NCBI GenBank assembly: GCA_002482535.1
Contig: DLGE01000001.1
Span: forward strand, 1,115,539-1,179,538
DNA length: 64,000 nucleotides
Direction: 5' to 3'
DNA from: Peptococcaceae bacterium UBA7702
Lineage (GTDB): Bacteria > Bacillota > Dehalobacteriia > UBA7702
The notes under the pieces are model-generated. The model was not told the DNA's origin, did no database searches, and worked only from the letters and a program-made list of their open reading frames with translations. This document shows, piece after piece, positions 24,236 to 33,858 of the stretch; position 1 is the first letter of the stretch, and every line of letters begins with the position of its first letter. The position numbers were made by a program, and so were the translations under genes.

Positions 24236-25195
24236 ATGAATCAAATCGATCAACTGAAAAGAAAAGTATGCGAAAACCGGAATATTACAAAAGAAGAAGC
24301 ACTTTCCCTTTATGAAGCGCCCCTTGCACCCCTGACCGCCGCCGCCGACGAGATACGCCGCCGTTTCTGCGGCAACCGCTTCGACCTCTGCGCCATTGTC
24401 AATGCCAAAAGTGGCCACTGCGGCGGGGACTGCAAGTTCTGTGCCCAGTCCAGCCGCTATCCCACGGAAACCGCCGCTTACCCCCTCCTGAGTCAAAGGG
24501 AAATCATCAACGCCGCCAAAACCGAGGATCAAGGGGGGGTGAAGCACTTCGCCGTCGTCACCTCCGGCAAATCTCTTCCGGCACAGGAAATTGAAAAAGT
24601 CTGTCGCAGCATGGAAGCGCTCAAAAAAGAAACGTCCCTCATTCTCTGCACTTCCTTGGGGCTCCTTAATGGTGCACAGTTTGAAAAACTGAAAGCGGCG
24701 GGGGTAACCAGAATTCACAATAATCTGGAAACCTCCCGCCGTTTCTTTCCTCAAATCTGTACCAGTCACAGCTACGACGATAAAATCAAAACGATTTCCG
24801 CGGCGCGAAACATTGGCCTTGAAGTGTGCAGCGGCGGCATTTTCGGCCTGGGCGAAACCGTGGAAGACCGCATCGAACTGGCCCTTACCCTAAGGGAGAT
24901 GGAGGTGAAAAGCGTTCCCATCAATCTATTGGAACCGATTCCGGGAACGCCCCTGGAAACAGTAACCCCCCTATCCGAAGAGGAGATCCTCACCATTGTC
25001 GCCGTGTTTCGCTTTCTGCTGCCCGATGCTTTTTTACGCCTGGCGGGAGGCCGCGGCAATTTAAAGGACAAAGGCCGCGCCTGCTTTACCGGGGGCGCTA
25101 ACGCCGCCATCACCGGGGACATGCTGACGACAAAAGGCATTTCCGCCGCCGCGGATTTCGAGATCTTAAAAGAACTGGGTTACGAGGTGTCATGA
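24236..25195 (+). CDS. bioB: biotin synthase
   Basis: 319-residue radical SAM enzyme. Cys62, Cys66 and Cys69 (GHCGGDCKFCAQS) hold the SAM-bound [4Fe-4S] cluster. Further family motifs: NNLETSRRFFPQICTSHSYDD, CSGGIFGLGE, PINLLEPIPGTPLE and LAGGRGNLK. It inserts sulfur into dethiobiotin. One base separates it from the bioY stop. Confidence 0.94.
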   Translation: MNQIDQLKRKVCENRNITKEEALSLYEAPLAPLTAAADEIRRRFCGNRFDLCAIVNAKSGHCGGDCKFCAQSSRYPTETAAYPLLSQREIINAAKTEDQGGVKHFAVVTSGKSLPAQEIEKVCRSMEALKKETSLILCTSLGLLNGAQFEKLKAAGVTRIHNNLETSRRFFPQICTSHSYDDKIKTISAARNIGLEVCSGGIFGLGETVEDRIELALTLREMEVKSVPINLLEPIPGTPLETVTPLSEEEILTIVAVFRFLLPDAFLRLAGGRGNLKDKGRACFTGGANAAITGDMLTTKGISAAADFEILKELGYEVS

Positions 25196-25196
25196 A

Positions 25197-25877
25197 ATGG
25201 GATACGGACTCTTCATCACCGGCACCGGTACGGACGTGGGGAAAACCTACGTCACCGCTCTGCTGGCCAAAAAATTAAAATCCTACGAGTTCCCCGTAGG
25301 TTACTATAAAGCGGCCCTATCCGGCGCCGACAGCATCGCAAAAAGCGACGCGGGCTACGTCAACACGGTGGCCGGTCTCGGTCAGGCGGAAACCACCCTG
25401 CTTTCTTACATCTACCAAAATGCCGTCTCCCCTCACCTGGCCGCCAAATGGGACAACAATCCCGTTGAACTGGCAAAGGTAACAGCCGATTACCACGTTG
25501 TGGCCAAGGCATACGATTATGTTCTGGTGGAAGGCAGCGGCGGCATCGTCTGTCCCCTTCGCTTTGACAGCGTCAAACATCTTTTTTTAGAGGACATCAT
25601 CGTCGCCCTGAATCTTGAGACACTCATCGTTGCCGACGCCGGTCTCGGGACCATTAACGCCACGGCATTAACGGCATCATACCTCAAAAACAGGAACCTC
25701 GGCGCCACCGGCGTCATCCTGAACCGCTACACGGGAACTGCCATGGAAGAGGACAACGCCGCCATGATTGAAGCCGTCACCGGCCTTGCCGTCGTCGCCT
25801 GCGTCGCACCGGGCGACCACGAAATCAACATCAGAAAGGCAGACCTGCTTCGTCTGTTTCGGGGGAAAAGTATATGA
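25197..25877 (+). CDS. bioD: dethiobiotin synthetase
   Basis: 226 residues. P-loop GTGTDVGKT near the N-terminus, catalytic lysine in YYKAALSG, EGSGGIVCPL motif. Closes the ureido ring of dethiobiotin from DAPA with ATP and CO2. GAGGTG stands 7 nt before ATG, one nt after bioB. Confidence 0.93.
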   Translation: MGYGLFITGTGTDVGKTYVTALLAKKLKSYEFPVGYYKAALSGADSIAKSDAGYVNTVAGLGQAETTLLSYIYQNAVSPHLAAKWDNNPVELAKVTADYHVVAKAYDYVLVEGSGGIVCPLRFDSVKHLFLEDIIVALNLETLIVADAGLGTINATALTASYLKNRNLGATGVILNRYTGTAMEEDNAAMIEAVTGLAVVACVAPGDHEINIRKADLLRLFRGKSI

Positions 25878-27238
25878 GCGAAAAAGACATGAACATAGAT
25901 ATGAGCATGGAAGAAAAAGATTTAAAATACATCTGGCATCCCTGTTCCCAAATGAAGGATTACGAAAACTTTCCGCCCATCGTCATCGACCGCGGGGAAG
26001 GCGTGCATCTCTACGATATTCATGGCAAAGAATACATCGACATCATCAGTTCCTGGTGGTGCAATCTGCTGGGCCACAACAATCCCTGGATCAACGAGGC
26101 CCTGAAAGCCCAAGTCGAAAGGTTGGAGCACGTGATCCTCGCCAATTTTTCTCACCGTCCCATCATTGAACTCGCGGAAGCCCTCGCTCAAATCGTGCCC
26201 AAGGGCCTAACGAAATTTCACTTTTCCGACTGCGGCTCCGCTTCGGTGGAGTGCGCGCTAAAAATGGCCTTTCAATATCAATATCAGTCGGGACGCCCGA
26301 ACCAAAAGCGTTTTATGTGTTTAAGCGGCGGTTACCACGGCGAAACCATCGGCGCCCTGGCCGTAGGCGACCTGGATCTCTACGCCAGCATCTACCGGCC
26401 GCTGCTGATGGCTACGGTTCCCATCACCGCGCCGGACTGTTACCGCTGCCCTTATCACCGCCACCACGATGACTGTGACGTCCCATGCTTTGCCGAAGCT
26501 GAAAAAGTCTTTTCCGTCTACGCCCAGGAGACCGCCGCCGTCATCGTGGAGCCCTTAGTCCAAGGCAGCGCCGGTATGCGCATTTACCCTCCGCTCTATT
26601 TAGAAAAGTTGCGTTCACTCTGCGATGAAACGGGGGTTCTGCTGATTGCCGACGAAATCGCCACCGGCTTCGGCCGCACCGGCAAAATGTTCGCCTGTGA
26701 TCACCCGCAGATCACCCCGGATATCATGTGCATGTCCAAAGGTCTCACCGGCGGCTATCTGCCCATGGCCGTCACCGCCGCCACGGAAAAAATTTATAAA
26801 GCCTTTTACGCCGATTACCGGGAGAGCAAAGCGTTGATGCACAGCCACACCTACAGCGGCAATCCCCTGGGCTGCGCCGCCGCCTTGGCGGTACAAAAGG
26901 TACTGCGGGAGCAACAGACTCTGGCAAAAGCCGCACTTACCGCCACATATCTCCACCACCGCCTCTGCGCGCAGCTGCTTTCCCATCCCAACATCGGCGA
27001 GATCCGCCATATCGGCCTGATCAACGGCATGGAACTGGTAACGGATAAAAAGACGAAAGCGGGATTTGACGAAAAGAAACGCATCGGTTACGAAATCTAC
27101 CAAAGGGCTTTGGCCCACGGGCTGATTTTGCGACCTTTGGGCAACGTACTCTATTTCAATCCGCCGCTGACCATCACGGAAGCAGAGATTGACGAAGCCG
27201 TTTACCGCTGCGCCTCTGCCATAAAAGAAGTGCTGTAA
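25874..27238 (+). CDS. bioA: adenosylmethionine-8-amino-7-oxononanoate aminotransferase
   Basis: 454 residues, class III PLP aminotransferase. IWHPCSQMKDYENFPP at the N-terminus is typical of BioA; LIADEIATGFGRTGKMFAC and the PLP-lysine motif CMSKGLTGGYLPM follow. Converts KAPA to DAPA with SAM as amino donor. Overlaps bioD by 4 nt (ATGA). No bioF, bioC or bioH is in this operon, so KAPA must come from elsewhere in the genome or from uptake. Confidence 0.94.
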   Translation: MSEKDMNIDMSMEEKDLKYIWHPCSQMKDYENFPPIVIDRGEGVHLYDIHGKEYIDIISSWWCNLLGHNNPWINEALKAQVERLEHVILANFSHRPIIELAEALAQIVPKGLTKFHFSDCGSASVECALKMAFQYQYQSGRPNQKRFMCLSGGYHGETIGALAVGDLDLYASIYRPLLMATVPITAPDCYRCPYHRHHDDCDVPCFAEAEKVFSVYAQETAAVIVEPLVQGSAGMRIYPPLYLEKLRSLCDETGVLLIADEIATGFGRTGKMFACDHPQITPDIMCMSKGLTGGYLPMAVTAATEKIYKAFYADYRESKALMHSHTYSGNPLGCAAALAVQKVLREQQTLAKAALTATYLHHRLCAQLLSHPNIGEIRHIGLINGMELVTDKKTKAGFDEKKRIGYEIYQRALAHGLILRPLGNVLYFNPPLTITEAEIDEAVYRCASAIKEVL

Positions 27239-27242
27239 AACA

Positions 27243-27300
27243 AAAGGGTGTCCCTTGCTGATCAGTGTTAAGACTGATACCCAAGGGACACCCACTTTTT
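27243..27300. terminator. terminator with inner hairpin, end of biotin operon
   Basis: GGGTGTCCCTTG (27246-27257)/CAAGGGACACCC (27282-27293) encloses ATCAGT-gttaag-ACTGAT; T-runs on both sides, so it serves the convergent lipid kinase gene as well. A second small hairpin AGGCTT/AAGCCT with TTTTT follows near 27321-27338. Confidence 0.85.
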
Positions 27301-27335
27301 AGGATTTTTAGGTTTTTTTAGGCTTTTAAGCCTTT

Positions 27336-28253
27336 TTAGGCTTCCACTGGAACAATGGGACGGGCGGGCACATAGATTTTCAATTTCTTTTTGATGCAGG
27401 AGACTTCAGCTTCCCGCACATCGCCGCCGAATTCCCCATCCAGGGTCCAGCTGACGGGTTCGTTAAAGCTCAGTTTGACTTTTTTCGTCCGGGCATAGGT
27501 AATGAATTTATTGTTTTCCACACCCTGAACAAGAGCGTGGAGCATCATCTGGGCATTGAAGAAATCGCTGATACCCTTTTTCACCAGTACCACTTCAAAA
27601 TAGCCGTCGTCCATGGAGATCGTCGGTTTTTTATTGATTTTAAAACCGCCGACGGTCACGGCGTTGCTGGCCATGCCGAAGATATATTCACCCTCCGCAG
27701 CCAATTGGGCGCATTCGATTTTAACGTGGTAGGAGCTGAGCATCGGCAGCCGTTTGATGCCCTCGAAGATATAGGCGCTCTTGCCGAACAGGTTTTTACT
27801 GGCTTGGGGCGTATCGTAGGCCACATCGGTAAAGGCGCCGAAAGCCGCCACATAGGAAAAATAGCGGTCGTTAAAGCAGCCGATATCGGTATAAGTCAGC
27901 TCGCCGGTAACAATATCGTTGGCGGCCACCAGCATATTGTTGTTGAGATGGTGGCTGGCGGCAAAGTCGTTCATCGTTCCTGTGGGGATATAACCAAGGG
28001 GTGGCGGGTTATCAAGGACCATCAAACCGTTAATGGTATCGTTGAGACTGCCGTCGCCGCCGCAGACGACGACAATGTCAAACTCCCGACCGCGCTCTTT
28101 GATAAAAGCCTCAATATCGTCGGCATCTTGGCTGGCATGAGCCAGGACATCATAACCGCCTTTGGTAAAGATATTGATGATATCACCGACCTTGGGCCGA
28201 ATGGCGGAAGTGCCGGCTTTGATATTGAAAAGAAACAGCATTTTCTGCCGCAT
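27336..28253 (-). CDS. diacylglycerol/lipid kinase family protein (YegS/DgkB type)
   Basis: 305 residues with the DAGK catalytic domain: LFNIKAGTSAIRPKV, the nucleotide motif CGGDGSLNDTINGL (about 63-76), PTGTMNDFAASHHL, and the C-terminal half containing LDGEFGGDV. Phosphorylates diacylglycerol or related lipids; in Gram-positives DgkB recycles the diacylglycerol released by lipoteichoic acid synthesis. AGGAGGTG precedes it, 14 nt after hypE, so it is on the hyp transcript. An LtaS-like gene lies at 43 kb. Confidence 0.88.
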   Translation of the reverse strand: MRQKMLFLFNIKAGTSAIRPKVGDIINIFTKGGYDVLAHASQDADDIEAFIKERGREFDIVVVCGGDGSLNDTINGLMVLDNPPPLGYIPTGTMNDFAASHHLNNNMLVAANDIVTGELTYTDIGCFNDRYFSYVAAFGAFTDVAYDTPQASKNLFGKSAYIFEGIKRLPMLSSYHVKIECAQLAAEGEYIFGMASNAVTVGGFKINKKPTISMDDGYFEVVLVKKGISDFFNAQMMLHALVQGVENNKFITYARTKKVKLSFNEPVSWTLDGEFGGDVREAEVSCIKKKLKIYVPARPIVPVEA

Positions 28254-28267
28254 ACCATTGTCACCTC

Positions 28268-29248
28268 CTAACAGATCCGAGGCAAACCCTCACCGTAAAG
28301 CATATCCACAACACGTTTTCCCCCCAGGCGCGTTTTCATGGTCACGCCTTTGCCCGCGGTGACCGTACCGAGAAGTACGGCGTCTTTACCGTGTTCCGTC
28401 CCCCTCATGGCGGCCAAGGCCTTTTCAGCGTCGCCGGCGGCGACCACTGCCAGCATCTTCCCTTCATTCCCCATGTAGAGAGGGTCGAGACCCAGGATGC
28501 CGCAGAAGCCCTGTACCTCGTCGCGAACGGGGATTTTCGCTTCTTCCAGCTCGATGCCGCAACGAGAGGTGGCGGCAAATTCATTGAGCATGGTACCGAG
28601 GCCTCCCCTGGTGATATCCCGCATGGCTCTGACCGCAGCACCGCTGGCAAACAAGGCGTCGACCACATCGTTTAACGGCGCGCAGTCGCTGACAATATCG
28701 TTGGTGAGTTTCATCCGGTGGCTTAAAATACAGGCGTGATGATCGCCGAGATAACCGGAAACGATGATTTGATCGCCTGCCCGCAGATTCCCTGCACTGA
28801 CTTCCCGCCCCGGTGGGATCAAGCCGATGCCCGTGGTATTGATGATCAGTCCGCCGTTGCCTTCCACCACTTTCGTATCGCCGGCGACAATTTTCACACC
28901 GGCCTCCGACGCGGTTTTGGCCATCGAAGCCACGCAGGTTTCCAAATGTTCCTCTTCAAGACCTTCTTCTAAAATATAGGCGCTGGTCAGGTAAAGGGGC
29001 TTCGCCCCCATCATCAAAAGATCGTTCACGGTGCCGCAAACCGCTAATTTACCGATGTCGCCGCCTTTGAAGACCGTCGGCGTTACCACAAAGGAATCGG
29101 TGGAAAAGGCGATTTTACCGCTGATTTCCAGGACTGCGGCATCTTCCATCTTATCCAAGACGTCATTTTTAAAATATTTGCCAAAGACAGCCTGCATCAA
29201 TTCGGCAGAGGACTTGCCGCCGCTGCCGTGGGCCATGGTTATTTTCAT
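28268..29248 (-). CDS. hypE: hydrogenase maturation protein HypE
   Basis: 326 residues, AIR-synthase-like fold. N-terminal MKITMAHGSGGKSSAELM, GTVNDLLMMGAKP, DITRGGLGTMLNEFA, and the C-terminal PRIC with the modifiable Cys326. HypE turns a carbamoyl group passed from HypF into thiocyanate, the source of active-site CN ligands. The longer frame upstream lies inside hypD; ATG at 29248 has GAGGTG before it. Confidence 0.95.
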   Translation of the reverse strand: MKITMAHGSGGKSSAELMQAVFGKYFKNDVLDKMEDAAVLEISGKIAFSTDSFVVTPTVFKGGDIGKLAVCGTVNDLLMMGAKPLYLTSAYILEEGLEEEHLETCVASMAKTASEAGVKIVAGDTKVVEGNGGLIINTTGIGLIPPGREVSAGNLRAGDQIIVSGYLGDHHACILSHRMKLTNDIVSDCAPLNDVVDALFASGAAVRAMRDITRGGLGTMLNEFAATSRCGIELEEAKIPVRDEVQGFCGILGLDPLYMGNEGKMLAVVAAGDAEKALAAMRGTEHGKDAVLLGTVTAGKGVTMKTRLGGKRVVDMLYGEGLPRIC

Positions 29249-29256
29249 ATTGCACC

Positions 29257-30300
29257 TCAAATCGTATTGCGATACCAAATGCCGCAAGCGCCTTCCGCCG
29301 AGACCATGCAGGGTCCATAAGGCTTCGTGGGCGTGCAGCCTTTGCCGAACATCGGGCAGCCACAGGGATTGACGCGGCCGACGATGACCTCCCCGCAACG
29401 GCAGGATTTGGCCAAAACCGCGTCTTTATCCAGGCCGTAACTGCCGCCGTCGTACCTTTGATACGCTTCTTTCAGATACATCCCGGAACCGGGGATTTCT
29501 CCCAGTCCCCGCCACATGGCATAACCGGGAGTAAAATACTCTTCGATCAGGGCCCGGGCTTTGGCGTTGCCTCGATCCCGCACGGCGTTGCGGTAGAGGT
29601 TCTTCGCCTTGCCTTCCCCCTTTTTCAGCTGTCCCATAATTTCATAAATCGCCGCCAAAATATGCTCGCCTTCAAAGCCGGTGACCACGAAAGGTTTATG
29701 ATACTTCTCGGCAAAGGCGGTATAGGCGTCGCTGCCGGTGATCACACTGACGTGACCGGGGCAGATAAAAGCGTCGATGCCCTTCTCGTTCTCACAAATC
29801 CATTCTATGGCCGGAAATGTGGTTTTCAAGGCAGTTAATAACAGCAAGTTCTCAACGCCTTTTAATTGGGCCTCCGCCAAAGCCAAAGCATAAGCAGGGA
29901 TCGTCGTTTCAAAGCCCACGGCGGCGATGACATAAGTCGTATCGGGATCCTTGGCCGCCGCTTCCACGGCGTCTAAGGGAGAAACCATCAGCTCCACTTT
30001 GGCGCCGTCCCCTTTGGCGCTGCTGAGGCTGTTGTCCGTCCCCGGCACCTTCATCATATCGCCAAAGGTATAAAGGACGTGGCGGTCCTTTTGGGCATAG
30101 GCGATGCACTGATCGATATAGGCCGTGGGGGTAACGCAGACAGGACAGCCGGGGCCGGAAATCAGCTTGATTTTAGGGGAGATCAGGGAGCGGATGCCGC
30201 TTTTGAAGATGGCCGCCGTATGGGTGCCGCAAACCTCCATCAACTTGACCTCCGGGCCGTTATAATGTTTGAGTTCGTGAATGATTTTTGCCGCTTCCAT
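29257..30300 (-). CDS. hypD: hydrogenase maturation protein HypD
   Basis: 347 residues. Conserved EVCGTHTAAIFKSGIRSL, GPGCPVCVTP, and a C-terminal Cys cluster (KSCRCGEVIVG, NPCGCPMFGKGCTP) that holds the [4Fe-4S] cluster. With HypC it carries the Fe(CN)2CO unit during assembly. Its start overlaps the hypC stop by one base (TGATG). Confidence 0.96.
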   Translation of the reverse strand: MEAAKIIHELKHYNGPEVKLMEVCGTHTAAIFKSGIRSLISPKIKLISGPGCPVCVTPTAYIDQCIAYAQKDRHVLYTFGDMMKVPGTDNSLSSAKGDGAKVELMVSPLDAVEAAAKDPDTTYVIAAVGFETTIPAYALALAEAQLKGVENLLLLTALKTTFPAIEWICENEKGIDAFICPGHVSVITGSDAYTAFAEKYHKPFVVTGFEGEHILAAIYEIMGQLKKGEGKAKNLYRNAVRDRGNAKARALIEEYFTPGYAMWRGLGEIPGSGMYLKEAYQRYDGGSYGLDKDAVLAKSCRCGEVIVGRVNPCGCPMFGKGCTPTKPYGPCMVSAEGACGIWYRNTI

Positions 30301-30548
30301 CAGACTTCTTCCACTTTATCTAATTCACCTAATCCATCTAATTCATCTAATTCCTTAAAAAGTTCGATCATTTCCTGGGCCCGGTCCTCCGGCAGTACTT
30401 CAATGGCGCAGCCGGCGTGTACCAGCACATAATCGCCGATGTTCGCTTCCACCAGGCCGAGATGAACTTTCATTTCCGTACCGCCGAAACTGACCGTTCC
30501 CTTACTGCCTTCTATGGCCGTGAGTTTGCCCGGAATCGCAATGCACAT
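30300..30548 (-). CDS. hypC: hydrogenase maturation chaperone HypC
   Basis: 82 residues. MCIAIPGKLTAI supplies the essential N-terminal Cys2, and YVLVHAGCAIEVL is conserved. Delivers the Fe cofactor to the hydrogenase large subunit. GGAGG six nt before ATG lies inside the end of hypF, which it overlaps by 47 nt. The C-terminus is an acidic repeat (ELDELDGLGELDKVEEV) encoded by short CTAATTCAT-like DNA repeats and not part of the usual domain. Confidence 0.94.
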   Translation of the reverse strand: MCIAIPGKLTAIEGSKGTVSFGGTEMKVHLGLVEANIGDYVLVHAGCAIEVLPEDRAQEMIELFKELDELDGLGELDKVEEV

Positions 30549-32838
30549 GTTGATCCTCCTTCAGATATTCCATCGCAATATACGTTTGTCCCAGAGAGAC
30601 GCCGCCGTCGTTGGGACCGACGGATATGTTGTAATATACATCAAAACCCTTTGTCCGCAAAAGGGACAAAGTATATTCCATTAAGATTTTATTCTGAAAA
30701 ACACCGCCTGTCAATGCCACCTGGTTCGTGGGAACTTCTTCCCTGATCTTTTCCGCCAAAGCGGCGACCATATCCCCCACCGCCTGATGAAAGCCCAGCG
30801 CCATACAGTCGATGGCGACTCCCTGGTCAAGACCGCGGGCAATGGCTTGCAGGATCGGCGCCGCGGAAATCTGCCAGACACCGCCGTCGTTCCAATACAT
30901 AAAGACCATCTTATGGGGGGAGAGGCCCAATGTTTCGGCCCGGGCCGCGGCATTCTCCAGCATGATGGCGCATTCTCCCTCGTAACGGTTTTCCATGGCA
31001 ATGCCGAGGAGCGCCGCCACAGCGTCGAAAAGCCGCCCCATACTGGAACTGCCGATGCCGTTGATACCATGATACAAGCCGGCTTTGACCACCGCGTAAC
31101 GATTATCGGTAGAAAGCGGGGATTTTTCCGCCGCACCACCCACAGAGGCCATGTAACACATCGCCGTTTTCCAAGCCTCTTTCATGGAATTGTCGCCGCC
31201 GATCATGGGCATTGTCTGTAAATGAGCGGCTCTTAGATATTTCGCGCCGTTGCAGACGAGAAATTCACCGCCCCAGATGGTCCCGTCGGCACCGTAACCG
31301 GTGCCGTCAAAGCTGACGCCGATGACGTCGCCGTCAAGGCCGTGCTCGGCCATGACCGAAGCCACGTGGGCATGGTGATGCTGCACCCGCAAAATGGGGA
31401 TTTGGTGTTTTTCTCCGTATTCCTTGGCAAAATCGTAAGTGAAATAGAGGGGGTGCATATCGGTAACGAGAAGTTGCGGCGTGATATGAAAAAGCGCTTT
31501 CAAACTCTCGATGGTTTCCACATAATTCTCGCGAATTTCCTCGGCGTCAAGGTCGCCGAAAAATTGGCTGACATAGGCAAAATGACTTTTGCTCAAAGTA
31601 AACGCCGCTTTGAGTTGACCGCCAAGGGCCAAGATCTGATCTTCTTTTTTGAGGGGTACGTCAGCGGCGATAAAAAGCGGTACCGGAGCGTAGCCCTTGG
31701 CCCGGCGGATCATTTGGGGCTGATGATCAATAACCCGCACCACGGAATCGTCAACGGTCATACGAATGCCGCGGTCGTGATAAAAAACGGCGGCAAGGAG
31801 CTCCTTTTTCTCTTCATAGAGCCGGAACATCTTTTCATCCTCACGGATCATCGGCATATCGGAAAGGTTGCCGCTGGTGACGATGAGGGGGCCGCAAGCT
31901 TCGATTAGGAGATACTGCAAACCCATGCTGGGCAAAAAACTACCGGTGTAACGGCTCGTCTTATTGACTTCCGGGGAAAAAGCCGCTTTCTTCGTTTCCA
32001 GGAGCACAATGGGGCGGGCAGCGCTGTTCAAAAGAGCGCTTTCCGCCTCTGTCAGACAGCAATACTCTCTGACCTGGTTTTCATCGTAGAACATCACGGC
32101 AAAAGGCTTCTCCTCCCGGCCTTTGAGTTCCCGCAACCGCGTCACGGCCTCATGGCAAAAGGGGGAAGCGATGAAATTATAACCGCCGACGCCTTTTACG
32201 GCAATGATCTCACCTTTTATGAGGAGGGAGATGGCTTCTTTGACGGCGTCCTCCTTTTCAAGGCCACTTTGATACTGTTTCAGCTGGGGGCCGCAATCAT
32301 GACAGGAGATGGTCTGGGCATGATAGCGGCGGTCCTTTCGATCGGTGTACTCTTTTTCGCAAAAGCTGCACATGGGGAAATCGGCCATGGCCGTATGCTC
32401 TCGGTCATAAGGGATTTTGTCAATGATCGTATACCGGGGACCACAGGCCATACAACTGATAAAAGGATGGCGGTAGCGGGGATTTGCTTTGTCGTTCAAG
32501 TCATTGAAACAAGCGGGACAAAGGGCGAGATCCGCCGGGATCATCGGCGCTTCGTCGTCGATTTGGCCGCTGGCAGCAATGGAAAAGCCCTGAAATTCCC
32601 TTTGCGGTTTGATTTCTCTTCGTAAATGGACAATTTCCGCCGGCAGAGGCTTTCCCGCCTCGATGGCGGTGACAAAAGCGTCGATGCGCTCTTTGGTGTC
32701 GGTGACGGTGATCTCCACGAGACCGCCGTTATTGCGCACCACACCTGCCATGGCCATTTCGTCACCGAGCTTCGCGATAAAGGGCCGGAAGCCGACTCCC
32801 TGGACAATACCCCAAATCGTTATCTTTTCTGTTTGCAT
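30502..32838 (-). CDS. hypF: carbamoyltransferase HypF
   Basis: 778 residues. N-terminal acylphosphatase domain (WGIVQGVGFRPF), paired zinc-finger motifs (CPACFNDLND, CMACGPRY, CSFCEKEY, CHDCGP), a YrdC-like domain and a Kae1-like domain with QHHHAHVASVMAEHGL and SFDGTGYGADGTIWGGEF. Makes carbamoyl-AMP from carbamoyl phosphate and ATP and loads HypE. The ATG at 32838 gives the standard N-terminus (MQTEKITIWG); GGGAG lies 7 nt upstream. The end reads 47 nt into hypC. Confidence 0.95.
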   Translation of the reverse strand: MQTEKITIWGIVQGVGFRPFIAKLGDEMAMAGVVRNNGGLVEITVTDTKERIDAFVTAIEAGKPLPAEIVHLRREIKPQREFQGFSIAASGQIDDEAPMIPADLALCPACFNDLNDKANPRYRHPFISCMACGPRYTIIDKIPYDREHTAMADFPMCSFCEKEYTDRKDRRYHAQTISCHDCGPQLKQYQSGLEKEDAVKEAISLLIKGEIIAVKGVGGYNFIASPFCHEAVTRLRELKGREEKPFAVMFYDENQVREYCCLTEAESALLNSAARPIVLLETKKAAFSPEVNKTSRYTGSFLPSMGLQYLLIEACGPLIVTSGNLSDMPMIREDEKMFRLYEEKKELLAAVFYHDRGIRMTVDDSVVRVIDHQPQMIRRAKGYAPVPLFIAADVPLKKEDQILALGGQLKAAFTLSKSHFAYVSQFFGDLDAEEIRENYVETIESLKALFHITPQLLVTDMHPLYFTYDFAKEYGEKHQIPILRVQHHHAHVASVMAEHGLDGDVIGVSFDGTGYGADGTIWGGEFLVCNGAKYLRAAHLQTMPMIGGDNSMKEAWKTAMCYMASVGGAAEKSPLSTDNRYAVVKAGLYHGINGIGSSSMGRLFDAVAALLGIAMENRYEGECAIMLENAAARAETLGLSPHKMVFMYWNDGGVWQISAAPILQAIARGLDQGVAIDCMALGFHQAVGDMVAALAEKIREEVPTNQVALTGGVFQNKILMEYTLSLLRTKGFDVYYNISVGPNDGGVSLGQTYIAMEYLKEDQHVHCDSGQTHGHRRQ

Positions 32839-32851
32839 CCCTTCGCTCCCG

Positions 32852-33508
32852 TCAGTCGAGACCATGTTTTTCCAGCCAGGCGGCGACTTCCGGGTAACCC
32901 TCACCGGTTTTCCCCGAAACCTTAAAGACGGGTACGTCTTTATTTTGGGCCCGTACGCCTTTCATAAAGAAATCTTCATCGAAATCAACATAGGGCAACA
33001 GATCACATTTGTTGATCAGGATGATGTCGGCTTTTTCAAAGGCCAAAGGGTATTTATACGGTTTATCACTGCCTTCGGTGACCGTGCTGATGAGCATTTT
33101 CACATGTTCCCCGATGGAAAATTCCGCGGGGCAGACAAGGTTGCCGATGTTCTCAATGAAGAGAATCCCCTCCTTGTCGAAATTCATCTTATGGATGGCT
33201 TCATGGATTAGGGGCGCATCAAGATGACAGGCGCCGAAGGTGTTGATTTGAAAGGTATCGATGCCTCTGTTTTGCAGATCCCGGGTATCGATATCGCTTT
33301 CGATATCGCCCTCAATCACGTAAGGCTTCGCTGTTTGCAGGTGTTTAAAGATATGCTTCAGCGTCGTTGTTTTGCCGACGCCGGGAGCGCCCATCACGTT
33401 GACCACCAGGATACCCTGGGCGGTAAAGTGTTCCTTTACATGTTCTGCGATATGATCGTTTTCATCATGGATATTTTCTTTGATATCAATTCTCATCACG
33501 TCGTGCAT
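32852..33508 (-). CDS. hypB: hydrogenase nickel incorporation GTPase HypB
   Basis: 218 residues. G domain with P-loop GAPGVGKTT (40-48), EGDIESDIDTRDL, the conserved FGACHLDA metal-site motif and NKCDLLPYVDF. The histidine-rich N-terminal nickel-storage stretch seen in some HypB is absent. Inserts Ni together with HypA. AAAGGAG 8 nt before ATG. First gene after the 500-bp gap that separates it from hypA. Confidence 0.95.
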   Translation of the reverse strand: MHDVMRIDIKENIHDENDHIAEHVKEHFTAQGILVVNVMGAPGVGKTTTLKHIFKHLQTAKPYVIEGDIESDIDTRDLQNRGIDTFQINTFGACHLDAPLIHEAIHKMNFDKEGILFIENIGNLVCPAEFSIGEHVKMLISTVTEGSDKPYKYPLAFEKADIILINKCDLLPYVDFDEDFFMKGVRAQNKDVPVFKVSGKTGEGYPEVAAWLEKHGLD

Positions 33509-33709
33509 GATTTGTTCTCCTTTAGGAAACCGTGTTTATAAAAAATCCGCCCTTGCGGAAGCATTCACTACTTAATATGTTCTCCGTTTTTAAAAAAACT
33601 CCTTGTTTCGACAAGAAGACCGGGTCATTATGGAAACGCGGGTTCACCGCGGATCGATCAATATGATACATTGCTTTTCACTGCACCGCGCCGTAGACCG
33701 CTGCGCCGG

Positions 33710-33777
33710 GTACAAAAAGCTACGCAAGTGACCAGCGCCGACGGATTTTGCCGCGTATCAGCCGCTCTGGGAAGCCG
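33710..33777. repeat. 68-bp repeat, copy 1
   Basis: Begins GTACAAAAAGCTACGCAAG and ends TCTGGGAAGCCG; differs from copy 2 (33906-33973) at about 5 of 68 positions, offset 196 bp. Confidence 0.8.
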
Positions 33778-33858
33778 GGCAGGTCGTCGAGAAACCGTAT
33801 CGTGCAAGGCGCAGGCTAACATGCGAATCAAATATTTGCGGAAACAGTCAAGGGTTTT

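Noticed and set aside
29249..29398. Extended hypE start at 29398
   Set aside because: The extra 50 residues are an off-frame reading of hypD; the ATG at 29248 has GAGGTG and the standard N-terminus.
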